A DNA stretch of 64,000 nt from Chryseobacterium sp. ON_d1. Its GTDB lineage: Bacteria > Bacteroidota > Bacteroidia > Flavobacteriales > Weeksellaceae. Positions 34,284-41,870 of this stretch are shown piece after piece (the first letter of the stretch is position 1; each line of letters starts with the position of its first letter). Under the pieces are notes generated by a model. That model saw only the letters and a program-made list of their open reading frames with translations, did no database searches and had not been told where the DNA came from. The position numbers and the translations under genes are program-made. The stretch covers positions 248,001 to 312,000 of the forward strand of contig NZ_BJTC01000002.1 of assembly GCF_006829085.1 (NCBI RefSeq), written 5' to 3'.

Positions 34284-34313
34284 AAAAAGACGTTATTTTT
34301 AGCGTCTTTTTTT
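34284..34313 (+). terminator. Rho-independent terminator
   Basis: AAAAAGACG/CGTCTTTTT stem and T tail. Confidence 0.82.
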
Positions 34314-34509
34314 ATTGAAAAAAGAATAGGGTAACAGCTTAGGAAAAAAACTTAGTATGAAAATACCCTCCATGGATAAATCATGGATTTTATCTTTTAA
34401 ATTATGTTTATTTATCATATTTTTTCCGTAATTTTAATAGAAGAACTGAAGAAAGTAAAATAGATGACAATTCGGCCTGAGTTTTGCTTATATTCAGCGG
34501 AATAATTTT

Positions 34510-34517
34510 TAACTTTG
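34510..34517 (+). promoter_or_regulatory. -7 element (TAACTTTG) for mevalonate kinase
   Basis: Exact TAnnTTTG, 20 bases before the ATG at 34538. It lies within the longer frame beginning at 34484, supporting 34538 as the start. A TTTTG lies 24 bases upstream, somewhat far for a -33 element. Confidence 0.52.
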
Positions 34518-34537
34518 CAAAAAGATTTATTGTCAAA

Positions 34538-35464
34538 ATGACCAACCCTTTATTTTATGCAAAAATAATCCTGTTTGGAGAATATGGAATGATTGAAGAT
34601 TCCCAGGGGCTTGTAGTACCTTACAGCTTCTATAAAGGGACTCTAAAGTTTTCCGATTTGAGCTCTGAATTTGAACTTAATTCCAACAGGCATCTGCAGA
34701 AATATTCTGATTTTCTTACAAAACTTGATCTTTCCGATGATTTTAAACTGGATATTGAGAGTTTCAAAAAAGATATTTCAAACGGACTTTTCTTTGATTC
34801 CAATATTCCGCAAGGTTATGGAGTGGGAAGTTCTGGAGCGCTGGTAGCTGCTATTTTTGAAAAATATTCAATCAGTAAACTGAATCCCGAGAGTATTTCA
34901 AAGGATAATCTAAAAAAATTAAAAGCTGTTTTTGGTGAAATGGAAAGTTATTTCCATGGCAAAAGTTCAGGAATGGATCCGTTGATCTGTTATATGAACC
35001 TACCGATTCTTATCGAAAATAAAGAAAATTTAGACAGGGTAGACATTCCGGATGGAGAAGAAGGTAAAGGAGCTATTTTCCTGATTGATTCCGGTATGAC
35101 GGGAGAAACAGGACCTATGATTCAGATCTTCTTTGAGAAAATGAAAACAGAAGGTTTCAGGAAAACCCTGAAAGAAGAGTTCATCCGTTACAATAATGCA
35201 TGTATTGATTCTTTCCTGAAAAAAGATATGAATCCTTTCTTCAGAAATCTTAAAAAGCTTTCGCACTGGGCCTATGAACATTTCCGTCCTATGATTCCTG
35301 AAAGCATCTTTAATATCTGGAAAAAAGGACTGGACTCTAATGCTTATTATCTGAAACTCTGCGGAAGCGGCGGTGGAGGGTATATTTTAGGGTTTACCAA
35401 AGATTATGCAAAAGCAGAAAAAATGCTTGATGGCTTCCAAAAAGAAGTGATTTACAGATTTTAA
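34538..35464 (+). CDS. GHMP-family mevalonate kinase
   Basis: 308 aa from the ATG at 34538. KIILFGEYGMIED is the GHMP motif 1 (GEhxv equivalent), PQGYGVGSSGALVAAI is the ATP-binding motif 2, GKSSGMDPLI matches the mevalonate-kinase-specific loop, and LCGSGGGGYILGF is motif 3. Phosphorylation of mevalonate commits it to isoprenoid synthesis. The next gene, 10 bases on, is a UbiA-type prenyltransferase, which uses the products of this pathway. Diphosphomevalonate decarboxylase and other pathway genes are not in the window. Confidence 0.88.
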   Translation: MTNPLFYAKIILFGEYGMIEDSQGLVVPYSFYKGTLKFSDLSSEFELNSNRHLQKYSDFLTKLDLSDDFKLDIESFKKDISNGLFFDSNIPQGYGVGSSGALVAAIFEKYSISKLNPESISKDNLKKLKAVFGEMESYFHGKSSGMDPLICYMNLPILIENKENLDRVDIPDGEEGKGAIFLIDSGMTGETGPMIQIFFEKMKTEGFRKTLKEEFIRYNNACIDSFLKKDMNPFFRNLKKLSHWAYEHFRPMIPESIFNIWKKGLDSNAYYLKLCGSGGGGYILGFTKDYAKAEKMLDGFQKEVIYRF

Positions 35465-35474
35465 ACAGGTTGGA

Positions 35475-36404
35475 ATGAATTCTGAAAAAGAAACTTTCCA
35501 ATCTAAAAACGATCTATCAAAATCTCTATTTTACAGATTTTCACAATTCGTGGGCTTTCTGCTCGGAGCACGTTTTTTTGTAGCCGCTCTTTTGACCTTT
35601 GCCCTCTATGTTTCTACGTTTTTCCTGTTCAACCAGGACGAATCTTTCAGAAAATTCGTATTCGATTTTAAAGTACACGGTATTATTTTTTGTACCGTCC
35701 TTACCATTCTGGCGGGCGGGATTATCAATCAGTTCTATGATCTGGAGAAAGATCATGTTGTAAAGCCTTTCAGAACAAGGGTTCAGAGCTTCATCAAACA
35801 GAAATATTTTCTTTACGCTTACCTGGCATTAAGTGCTATTTCTTTGGGAGTAGCCTGGATGATTTCCCATAATGTTTTCGTCTTTTTTGTAGTCTATCAG
35901 TTCTTTATGTGGTTTTACAGCCATAAACTGAGCAGGATACTGATTCTGAATAATCTTACTTTTGTCAGCCTTACCCTGTATCCGTTTTTTGGAATGATGG
36001 TGTATTACGAAACCTTTTCTAAAAAGGTATTCCTGATGGCCGTTTTTCTTTTCCTTATTCTGCTCTGTATTGATATTGTGAAAGATACCCTTACCAGAAG
36101 TGTAGATAAAGCATTTGGATATACTACCATTCCCAATTATTTTAAAACCAGAAATACAAAAGTTATTCTGACCTCTTTATTGATGGTTACCATGGCAGTT
36201 TCTATGAAGCTTATTGCAAAAACCGGCATTACCGGGTTTATGGCATATTATTTTGCCGGAGGTCTTTTTGTGATGATCATATGTATTTATCTTCTTTTAA
36301 AGGCTTCCCGGAAAAGTAACTTCCTTACATTGAATATATTACGTTTCTGGGTTTTTGTAGGAATTATAGCAATGCTTTTAAACGGAATAGAGCATAAATT
36401 ATAA
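35475..36404 (+). CDS. UbiA-family prenyltransferase, probable geranylgeranylglycerol-phosphate type
   Basis: 309 aa with about eight to nine membrane helices after a 25-residue polar start. Two Asp-rich prenyl-diphosphate sites are visible: NQFYDLEKD (about residue 91) and DIVKDTLTRSVD (about 196). Flavobacterial homologues next to mevalonate genes are annotated as (di)geranylgeranylglyceryl-phosphate synthase-like enzymes, i.e. relatives of archaeal ether-lipid enzymes. The acceptor here is not proven; quinone or heme prenylation is less likely because menA is elsewhere (58273). Operon with mevalonate kinase. Confidence 0.82.
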   Translation: MNSEKETFQSKNDLSKSLFYRFSQFVGFLLGARFFVAALLTFALYVSTFFLFNQDESFRKFVFDFKVHGIIFCTVLTILAGGIINQFYDLEKDHVVKPFRTRVQSFIKQKYFLYAYLALSAISLGVAWMISHNVFVFFVVYQFFMWFYSHKLSRILILNNLTFVSLTLYPFFGMMVYYETFSKKVFLMAVFLFLILLCIDIVKDTLTRSVDKAFGYTTIPNYFKTRNTKVILTSLLMVTMAVSMKLIAKTGITGFMAYYFAGGLFVMIICIYLLLKASRKSNFLTLNILRFWVFVGIIAMLLNGIEHKL

Positions 36405-36436
36405 AAAAATTCTTTTAAATAAACTGAGGTTATTAT

Positions 36437-36444
36437 TACCTTTG
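36437..36444 (+). promoter_or_regulatory. -7 element (TACCTTTG) for proline dehydrogenase
   Basis: Exact TAnnTTTG 24 bases before the ATG at 36469; no clear -33. Confidence 0.5.
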
Positions 36445-36468
36445 CATAACTAAATTTAATAAATAGGA

Positions 36469-37635
36469 ATGCCCATTTTTAATGATACTAAAATTGCATT
36501 TGCAGACAAGTCTGATGCACAATTGAGAAAGGCTTACTGGATGTTTAAAATGATTGAACAGCCCGCTCTTACAAGTCTTGGAACATCTATCCTTAATTTC
36601 ACAGTACACAATAACTTTCCATTTGTAACAGGAATTGTAAAAAAAACTTTATTTGAGCAATTTTGCGGAGGGGAAACCCGTGAAGAAAGTATGAAAGTTG
36701 TGAAACAGCTGTTCAAGAGAGGAGTTGGAAGTATTTTCGATTATTCTATTGAAGGGAAGGAGGATGAGGAAACTTTTGATGCGGTGTGTAAAGAGATTAA
36801 GGACATTGTAAGGTTCTCAGTAGGAAATCCTGCAATTCCTTTTATCGTATTTAAGCCTACTGCCTTCGGAAGAATTGATCTTTATGAAGCTGTTGGAAAA
36901 GGAGCAGAGCTTACTACAAGCCAAAAAGAGGAATGGGAAAGAGTGGTAAAAAGATTTGATGAAGTATGCAGTCTTTGCCATGAAAATGATAAAAAAGTAA
37001 TGGTAGATGCTGAAGAAACCTGGATGCAGGACGCAGCAGATCATCTTTGTGAAGAGATGATGGAGAAATATAACCAACAAAAGCCTATCGTCTGGAATAC
37101 TATCCAGATGTACAGAACCGGAAGACTGGAATATATGGAAGCTCATCTTCAAAGAGCAAGAGAGAAGAATTATTTCATCGGTTATAAGATCGTCCGTGGT
37201 GCTTATATGGAAAAGGAAAGAGCCAGAGCAGCAGAAAAAGGATATGCAGATCCGATTCAGCCTACCAAAGAAGCTTCGGATAAAAACTATAATGCGGGAA
37301 TCGACTTTGTAATGGAGCATTTGGACAAGGTTTCAGCGTTTTTCGGAACCCATAACGAAATCTCTTCAGAATTGATTATGGATAAAATGAAAGCCAAATC
37401 TCTTGAAAATAGTAATCCACATGTATATTTCGGACAGCTTTACGGAATGAGTGATAATATTACCTTCTATTTGTCAGATAAAGGCTATAATGTGGCTAAA
37501 TATCTTCCATATGGACCTGTAAAGGATGTTGTGCCTTATTTGACGAGAAGAGCCCAGGAAAACACCTCTGTAGCCGGACAAACCGGAAGGGAACTTGGAT
37601 TGATCAAGAAAGAACTGGAAAGAAGAAAAAAGTAA
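36469..37635 (+). CDS. Proline dehydrogenase
   Basis: 388 aa monofunctional PRODH. TIM-barrel signatures: VMVDAEETWMQDAADHL (about 180), TIQMYRTGRLEYM, KIVRGAYMEKERARA (about 243) and, near the C-terminus, YLTRRAQENTSVAGQTGRE, the FAD/proline-site RRxxEN motif. It oxidises L-proline to pyrroline-5-carboxylate, passing electrons via FAD to the quinone pool. The P5C dehydrogenase domain of PutA is absent and its gene is not adjacent. Confidence 0.94.
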   Translation: MPIFNDTKIAFADKSDAQLRKAYWMFKMIEQPALTSLGTSILNFTVHNNFPFVTGIVKKTLFEQFCGGETREESMKVVKQLFKRGVGSIFDYSIEGKEDEETFDAVCKEIKDIVRFSVGNPAIPFIVFKPTAFGRIDLYEAVGKGAELTTSQKEEWERVVKRFDEVCSLCHENDKKVMVDAEETWMQDAADHLCEEMMEKYNQQKPIVWNTIQMYRTGRLEYMEAHLQRAREKNYFIGYKIVRGAYMEKERARAAEKGYADPIQPTKEASDKNYNAGIDFVMEHLDKVSAFFGTHNEISSELIMDKMKAKSLENSNPHVYFGQLYGMSDNITFYLSDKGYNVAKYLPYGPVKDVVPYLTRRAQENTSVAGQTGRELGLIKKELERRKK

Positions 37636-37657
37636 TAGTGTTCTTCATAAATCTATC

Positions 37658-37686
37658 AGACCTGCATATTTAGCAGGTCTTTTTTA
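37658..37686 (+). terminator. Rho-independent terminator
   Basis: AGACCTGC-ATATTTA-GCAGGTCT with T tail. Confidence 0.92.
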
Positions 37687-37812
37687 TTGGAATTAACCCA
37701 TTTAGGAAGCCTGTTTTTCCTGTGTGAGCAGGATTAGAATTTTAAATGAAATCAATAATAATCAATCAATCATGTATTGTATTAATTATATGTTAAAATA
37801 ATATTATTTTTA

Positions 37813-37843
37813 TTGCTGATTTGATTTTAAATATTTATATTTG
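37813..37843 (+). promoter_or_regulatory. Promoter in front of a non-coding stretch
   Basis: TTG at 37813-37815, a 20-base spacer and TATATTTG at 37836-37843: a full Bacteroidota -33/-7 pair with no protein gene of normal size downstream on this strand. Confidence 0.55.
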
Positions 37844-37849
37844 ATAGAG

Positions 37850-38112
37850 CCATAAAAAAACTAGCACATGAAAATGTTTTCAGTGACTGAGGTAATTCCA
37901 GTCATGAAGATCTTACCCATACGATAAGCCACAGTAAATTACCCTTATAAATAGTCTGAATTTGTAAATATAGAAAATGGGAGCAGGCATATAATGATCA
38001 ATCCATCAGCTTGATTACCATTAATATTTTTTTAAAATAAAATAAAGCAATAGCTTTAGTTTTCTTCTTCAAATATTTTTTAACCTGATCATTTTCTTTG
38101 ATCAGGTTTTTT
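37850..38112 (+). ncRNA. Candidate small RNA (or leader peptide) transcription unit
   Basis: Predicted transcript from just after the -7 element at 37843 to a plus-oriented terminator ending at 38112, about 260 nt. Internal self-complementary pairs are visible: TGACTG/CAGTCA near 37883-37903, ATCAA/TTGAT near 38006-38030, and AAAGC/GCTTT near 38045-38058. The only reading frame is a 19-codon one at 37868-37927 (starting MKMFSVTEV). No known RNA family recognised. Confidence 0.4.
38081..38112 (+). terminator. Terminator reading on the plus strand
   Basis: AACCTGATCA and TGATCAGGTT form a 10-bp stem followed by TTTTTT on the plus strand; on the minus strand the tail is A-rich. It therefore ends a plus-strand transcript, although the only annotated gene touching it (XRE regulator) is on the minus strand. 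Confidence 0.82.
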
Positions 38113-38644
38113 AAGGCTCAAAACTTTCGAATTTTCCATTTTCATAAAACAAAACGATGCGTTTTATTTTACTTTGCTGATTACCAAACAGTTGACTTAA
38201 AACCTGATCGCCGGGATTTTCTAATCGCTGAGAATCCGATATTTTTTCCGGAGCTTTATTCTGGGCTGGTATAACCGATTCTCCAGGACTTGATTTTGGA
38301 GTTTCTGTCCTGGCTTCTTCACTTCCAAACTCATCATCATTCATCATGGTAAAAAGGTCGGGGAGTGGAGTCGTTTTTATTTTCTCCTCTTCAGCATGTT
38401 CTTCGTTAATTTCTGTTTCTGGCAGTTGGGATTTCAACATCTCACCTTCACCGGTAACCAGCCAGTCCCATAAAAGTTCCGGGAAACGGGATTTTATTTT
38501 TATGATAAATTCAAGAGAGGGTTTATTTCTGCCCGATGTAATATGTGAAATGGATGAACGCTGTACATCAATTTCATCAGCAAACTCAGAAGGAGTAAGA
38601 TTGGAATACTCTATAATTTTGGAAATTCTTTCATTTAAACTCAT
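38111..38644 (-). CDS. XRE-family helix-turn-helix regulator
   Basis: 177 aa. The N-terminal HTH_3 domain (about 3-60) reads LTPSEFADEIDVQRSSISHITSGRNKPSLEFIIKI, with the recognition helix at QRSSISHIT. A Pro/Glu/Ser-rich linker (about 70-150) leads to a short conserved C-terminal strand pair (KIKRIVLFYENGKFESFEP). It resembles phage-repressor-type DNA-binding domains but no peptidase or phage gene is nearby. The upstream region holds several TTACAAATGTAA palindromes, one of which contains the gene's own -7 box, so autoregulation is likely. Confidence 0.88.
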   Translation of the reverse strand: MSLNERISKIIEYSNLTPSEFADEIDVQRSSISHITSGRNKPSLEFIIKIKSRFPELLWDWLVTGEGEMLKSQLPETEINEEHAEEEKIKTTPLPDLFTMMNDDEFGSEEARTETPKSSPGESVIPAQNKAPEKISDSQRLENPGDQVLSQLFGNQQSKIKRIVLFYENGKFESFEP

Positions 38645-38659
38645 AAAAATAAGCCTTTA

Positions 38660-38745
38660 ATTATTTTACAAATGTAACATATAAAATTTACAAATGCAAA
38701 ATACAAATGTAAATATGATGAAATTTCATTTGTATACATCTGTAA
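38660..38745. promoter_or_regulatory. Operator-like array of TTACAAATGTAA palindromes over the XRE promoter
   Basis: Five copies within 86 bases: 38666-38677 (perfect), 38688-38699 (one mismatch), 38701-38712 (one mismatch), 38725-38736 (inverted, partial) and 38734-38745 (inverted, two mismatches). The first contains CAAATGTA, i.e. TACATTTG on the minus strand. With CAAA at 38697-38700 (20-base spacer) it makes a complete minus-strand promoter for the XRE gene. Confidence 0.55.
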
Positions 38746-39545
38746 ATTAATTTCAAATAATTATTATTCAGTATTTTATAGATAGATTACAATTGTATTT
38801 AACTTTCAAATCAAATTCTAACAGCTCAGAGATTGAGAGGGTATATCCTAGTTTAATATTGTAAATTAATAACTTTTTCAGGGTTTATTTACCTCTTAAA
38901 ATACATGAAATTTGTGGTTTTACAATATTAACCCATAAAGCTCTTCTTTTTTGAAAATAATAGTCTGAATGTGTCTTATATGCTTCCTATACGTGTTATT
39001 CAACAGTTATAATTGTAAATTACTTATGTAAATGATGCTTAATTGAGCACTTTTGCCTCAGTGGATAAGAAATATTTACCTGGTAAACAACTTATTTTGT
39101 CATGAATGAAAATTTGGCTAAAAAAGTTTCTGTTATCCATAACTTTTCACCTGAATTAAATTTCTTAAGCATTTTACATTTGTATAATGGAATAAATTTC
39201 TATGTTTTCCCCATTTTCATTGTTTAATAAAATAGTCCTTAAATGCTTTTAAACAGACTCATTATTACTTCAAGTATTATTATAAATATAATTTAAATAA
39301 ATTTTGTAAAGTATTGAATTGTAGATATTTAAATGTTTGGTTTTGAATTATTCACAATCCACAATTTTATCCACAGACAATTTGTCATTCTCTGTCGTTT
39401 AATGATTTTACAAAAGTTAATCAGTCAATTAAGTTTAAAAACAGCACTATTTAAATATTGTAAATTAAATAAAATACAGATGTCAAATGTAAATTTATGT
39501 GATTTGCTAATATTTACAAATGTTAATTTAAGTTTTTGATCAAAA
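38746..39545. other. 0.8 kb AT-rich gene desert with repeated motifs and DnaA-box-like 9-mers
   Basis: No reading frame is supported; a 68-codon frame at 39333-39539 has no recognisable protein character. Repeats of the TTACAAATGTAA type continue (38787-38798, 39007-39018, 39174-39185, about 39512-39524). TTATCCACA occurs exactly at 39367-39375, with one-mismatch forms at 39060-39068 (reverse) and 39133-39141. A 13-bp inverted repeat pairs 38853-38865 with 38919-38931, and TTTACC/GGTAAA lies at 39074-39086. It could be a regulatory region, a replication-related site or a decayed element. Confidence 0.5.
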
Positions 39546-39550
39546 ATGGC

Positions 39551-39558
39551 TAAATTTG
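39551..39558 (+). promoter_or_regulatory. -7 element (TAAATTTG) for the M14 peptidase
   Basis: Exact TAnnTTTG, 23 bases before the ATG at 39582, and inside the longer frame starting 39546, so the downstream ATG is preferred. Confidence 0.5.
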
Positions 39559-39581
39559 ATTCTTGTAAATTATTTCTCAAA

Positions 39582-40691
39582 ATGAATTTTGAACAGATCT
39601 ACTCTCAAAACCCCGATTTCTCAAATCGCTATATTTCCCCTGAAAAATTATTTTCTTATCTACAGGCCTATCTCAGCGATTACATTCAGCAGATCGGAAC
39701 ATCCTATTTGGATAAACCTATTTATCAGTTAAGCATCGGAACCGGAAACATTCAGGTATTGGCATGGTCACAAATGCACGGAAATGAATCCAATGCTACT
39801 CATGCTATGCTTGATCTTTTGGTAACCCTTGATAAAGCTCCCGAACTGAAGGAGGATTTATTGAGTAAAATAAAATTCGACTTTATATTCATGCTGAATC
39901 CGGACGGATCTGAAAGATGGACCAGACTGAATGCAGCCGATATTGATCTGAACAGAGATTTTCATAATGAAGCAAGTAAAGAGATTAAATTCCTGAAAAA
40001 AGCAGCTGCTTCCAAGAAATATGATTATGCCTTAAATCTTCATGAGCAGAGAACCATCTTTACTACTGACGGTATTCATCCTGCTACACTTTCATTTTTG
40101 GCTCCCTCCGAAAATGTAGAACGTACTGTGACCGAAAACAGGAAAAAATGTATGGCAGTTATCGGAAATGTATACAATCATTTGAAGGAAATGATTCCCA
40201 ATCAGATCGGAAGATATTCGGATGAGTTTTATCCGACTTCTACAGGAGATAATTTTATCAAAGCCGGGATGCCAACTATTTTATTCGAGGGAGGTCACTT
40301 TGTAGATGATTATACCAGAAAAGGAACCAGAAAATATTATACAATTGCTCTTTATTATGCTTTAAAAGCAATGAGTGAATTGAATTCTGATATTACAGGC
40401 TGGGAAACTTATCTGGAAATTCCTGAAAATAGAGAAACCCATTATGATGTCATTTACAGGAATGTAAAATTGAATACGGAGCATGAATGCATTCTTGACA
40501 TCGCTGTCCAGTACAGAGAAATTAAGGAAGATGGTAAAGATGAAATCTCTTTTGTTCCTTTTGTAATGGAGGCAGGAGATGTGAAACAGAAAAAAGGCTG
40601 GCTGGAAATAGACTGTACCGGAAAGAAATTTGTTTCTGCTACTAAATATCCCAAGCTGGATGCTGTAGTGGAATTTAAAATAGAAGATTAA
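39582..40691 (+). CDS. M14-family metallocarboxypeptidase-like protein
   Basis: 369 aa from the ATG at 39582. The zinc-binding HxxE is in SQMHGNESNATH (about residues 72-78), and the third ligand His is in YALNLHEQR (about 155). MLNPDGSERWTR and LNRDFHNEA carry the substrate-binding Arg/Asn typical of M14 enzymes. The general-base Glu is probably in TILFEGGHF (about 240). No signal peptide is seen, so a cytosolic role is likely. The C-terminal 90 residues form an extra beta domain. Substrate unknown. Confidence 0.88.
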   Translation: MNFEQIYSQNPDFSNRYISPEKLFSYLQAYLSDYIQQIGTSYLDKPIYQLSIGTGNIQVLAWSQMHGNESNATHAMLDLLVTLDKAPELKEDLLSKIKFDFIFMLNPDGSERWTRLNAADIDLNRDFHNEASKEIKFLKKAAASKKYDYALNLHEQRTIFTTDGIHPATLSFLAPSENVERTVTENRKKCMAVIGNVYNHLKEMIPNQIGRYSDEFYPTSTGDNFIKAGMPTILFEGGHFVDDYTRKGTRKYYTIALYYALKAMSELNSDITGWETYLEIPENRETHYDVIYRNVKLNTEHECILDIAVQYREIKEDGKDEISFVPFVMEAGDVKQKKGWLEIDCTGKKFVSATKYPKLDAVVEFKIED

Positions 40692-40755
40692 ACGGTCAAC
40701 ATTTTTAAGTCCGGAACATTTATTTACACCCTTAAATCAAAATGGTTAATCAATT

Positions 40756-41160
40756 ATGATAAAGAATTTTCTGACCTTAATTGTAGTAATAACTATGGGG
40801 CTGCCTTTGATAGCACAAAATCAGTCCTCAATCCCGTATAAAGCAAATGACAGTATGATGGTGACTGTAATACTTCGTCATATGCAGGAAAATCCGGTGG
40901 ATACGATTCAGGCCAGGGTAATGAAGCAGAAATTTTATCAGAAACTCAATAAAAGCCATGCACACATCATTTCATGGAATGTGGTGATGGGAATAGGACA
41001 GATTATTACTTTAAGATTTAAACCTGAATATACGAGAGAAGTTAACCAGGTATTTGAAAGCGGAGCCTGGGGTGGATTTAAAACAGAATTTTATCCTTCT
41101 TATGATTTCCTTCCTGTTTATCCGGTAATGCTTGAAAAGGAAAAGAAAATGAGTAAATAA
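40756..41160 (+). CDS. Secreted conserved hypothetical protein
   Basis: 134 aa. Signal peptide (about 1-21, LIAQ), then a compact domain with HMQENPVDTIQARVMKQKF and a WNVVMGIGQIITLRFKPEY strand. No family recognised. It lies 64 bases after the M14 gene on the same strand and may share its transcript. Followed by a long bidirectional terminator. Confidence 0.68.
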   Translation: MIKNFLTLIVVITMGLPLIAQNQSSIPYKANDSMMVTVILRHMQENPVDTIQARVMKQKFYQKLNKSHAHIISWNVVMGIGQIITLRFKPEYTREVNQVFESGAWGGFKTEFYPSYDFLPVYPVMLEKEKKMSK

Positions 41161-41168
41161 GATCTTCC

Positions 41169-41218
41169 AATATAAAAAAAACGTTCTCAACTTTTCTTGA
41201 GAACGTTTTTTTTATATT
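41169..41218. terminator. Bidirectional terminator, 22-bp perfect inverted repeat
   Basis: The arms 41169-41190 and 41197-41218 are perfectly complementary around CTTTTC, with A and T runs placed to terminate both the plus gene and the convergent minus gene. Confidence 0.93.
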
Positions 41219-41230
41219 GTTGTATAGGAA

Positions 41231-41728
41231 TTAATTAACTACTTTGATTCCATTCGCCACGAATCTGATTTCCTCTTTAGGCTGGGTAATCGCATCAATT
41301 TCAGACTGAGGTTTTTTAGCGTCTTCTGCATAGTGTTTCTGTTCATTCACAGAAATTACTTTTCTTTCAGCATTTCCTTCCAGTACTACATTTTTTCCTT
41401 TTAAAGCTGTCGGTACAAAAAACGCATAGTCTTTCATTTTCACAAAAAACTTAGAATTATCTTCCGTCTGAATGGTAAGCCAGCATCCTTTTTTGTCGCA
41501 GACGTCGGTTACTTTTCCTTTAACAGCAACATTCTCTACTTTTTTATTGTCCTTTTTAAGCTGTTTATTCAGCTTATCCACTGTGATTGCTTTGGATTCT
41601 ACGGATGAAGTGAGCTGACCGCCATAAGTATCACCTACCAAAGCTTTTCCTGCCGGAGGTCCGGATTGGGCAAATGCTAATGAAGAAGTACTTACAGCTG
41701 CTGCAATTAATATCACCTTAAATTTCAT
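41231..41728 (-). CDS. DUF4920 domain-containing secreted protein
   Basis: 165 aa from the ATG at 41728; an upstream in-frame TTG lies within the promoter. Signal peptide residues 1-21 (SLAFAQ). The body contains VKGKVTDVCDKKGCWLTIQ, an OB-fold-like strand with the paired Cys typical of DUF4920, and MKDYAFFVPTALKGKNVVLEG. Periplasmic; the conserved cysteines suggest metal or redox binding, but no function is established. Confidence 0.88.
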   Translation of the reverse strand: MKFKVILIAAAVSTSSLAFAQSGPPAGKALVGDTYGGQLTSSVESKAITVDKLNKQLKKDNKKVENVAVKGKVTDVCDKKGCWLTIQTEDNSKFFVKMKDYAFFVPTALKGKNVVLEGNAERKVISVNEQKHYAEDAKKPQSEIDAITQPKEEIRFVANGIKVVN

Positions 41729-41743
41729 GTTTAATATTTTTTT

Positions 41744-41751
41744 CAAAAATA
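41744..41751 (-). promoter_or_regulatory. -7 element (TATTTTTG) for the DUF4920 gene
   Basis: Minus-strand exact TAnnTTTG, 15 bases before the ATG at 41728. Confidence 0.5.
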
Positions 41752-41846
41752 CTAATTAAAATCAAATCATAACCGAATTTTAAATAACAAAAAGCATATG
41801 TTTCAAGGAATTTTCAAGAAAATTCAAAATCAAAGACAGATTTGAT

Positions 41847-41854
41847 TATATTTG
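41847..41854 (+). promoter_or_regulatory. -7 element (TATATTTG) for the amino-acid permease
   Basis: Exact TAnnTTTG, 16 bases before the ATG at 41871, giving a leader of about 10 bases. Confidence 0.52.
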
Positions 41855-41870
41855 ACCCCTATACTTGACT

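Noticed and set aside
34358..34432. 24-codon frame upstream of mevalonate kinase
   Set aside because: Short, AT-rich, no promoter or terminator of its own; probably chance.
36817..37320. 167-codon minus-strand frame inside proline dehydrogenase
   Set aside because: Fully contained in a well-supported gene on the other strand; Phe/Ser/Cys-rich composition is typical of an antisense frame.
39333..39539. 68-codon frame in the AT-rich desert
   Set aside because: No signal peptide, domain or codon bias; the region is repeat-rich and the DnaA-box-like and operator-like words lie inside it.
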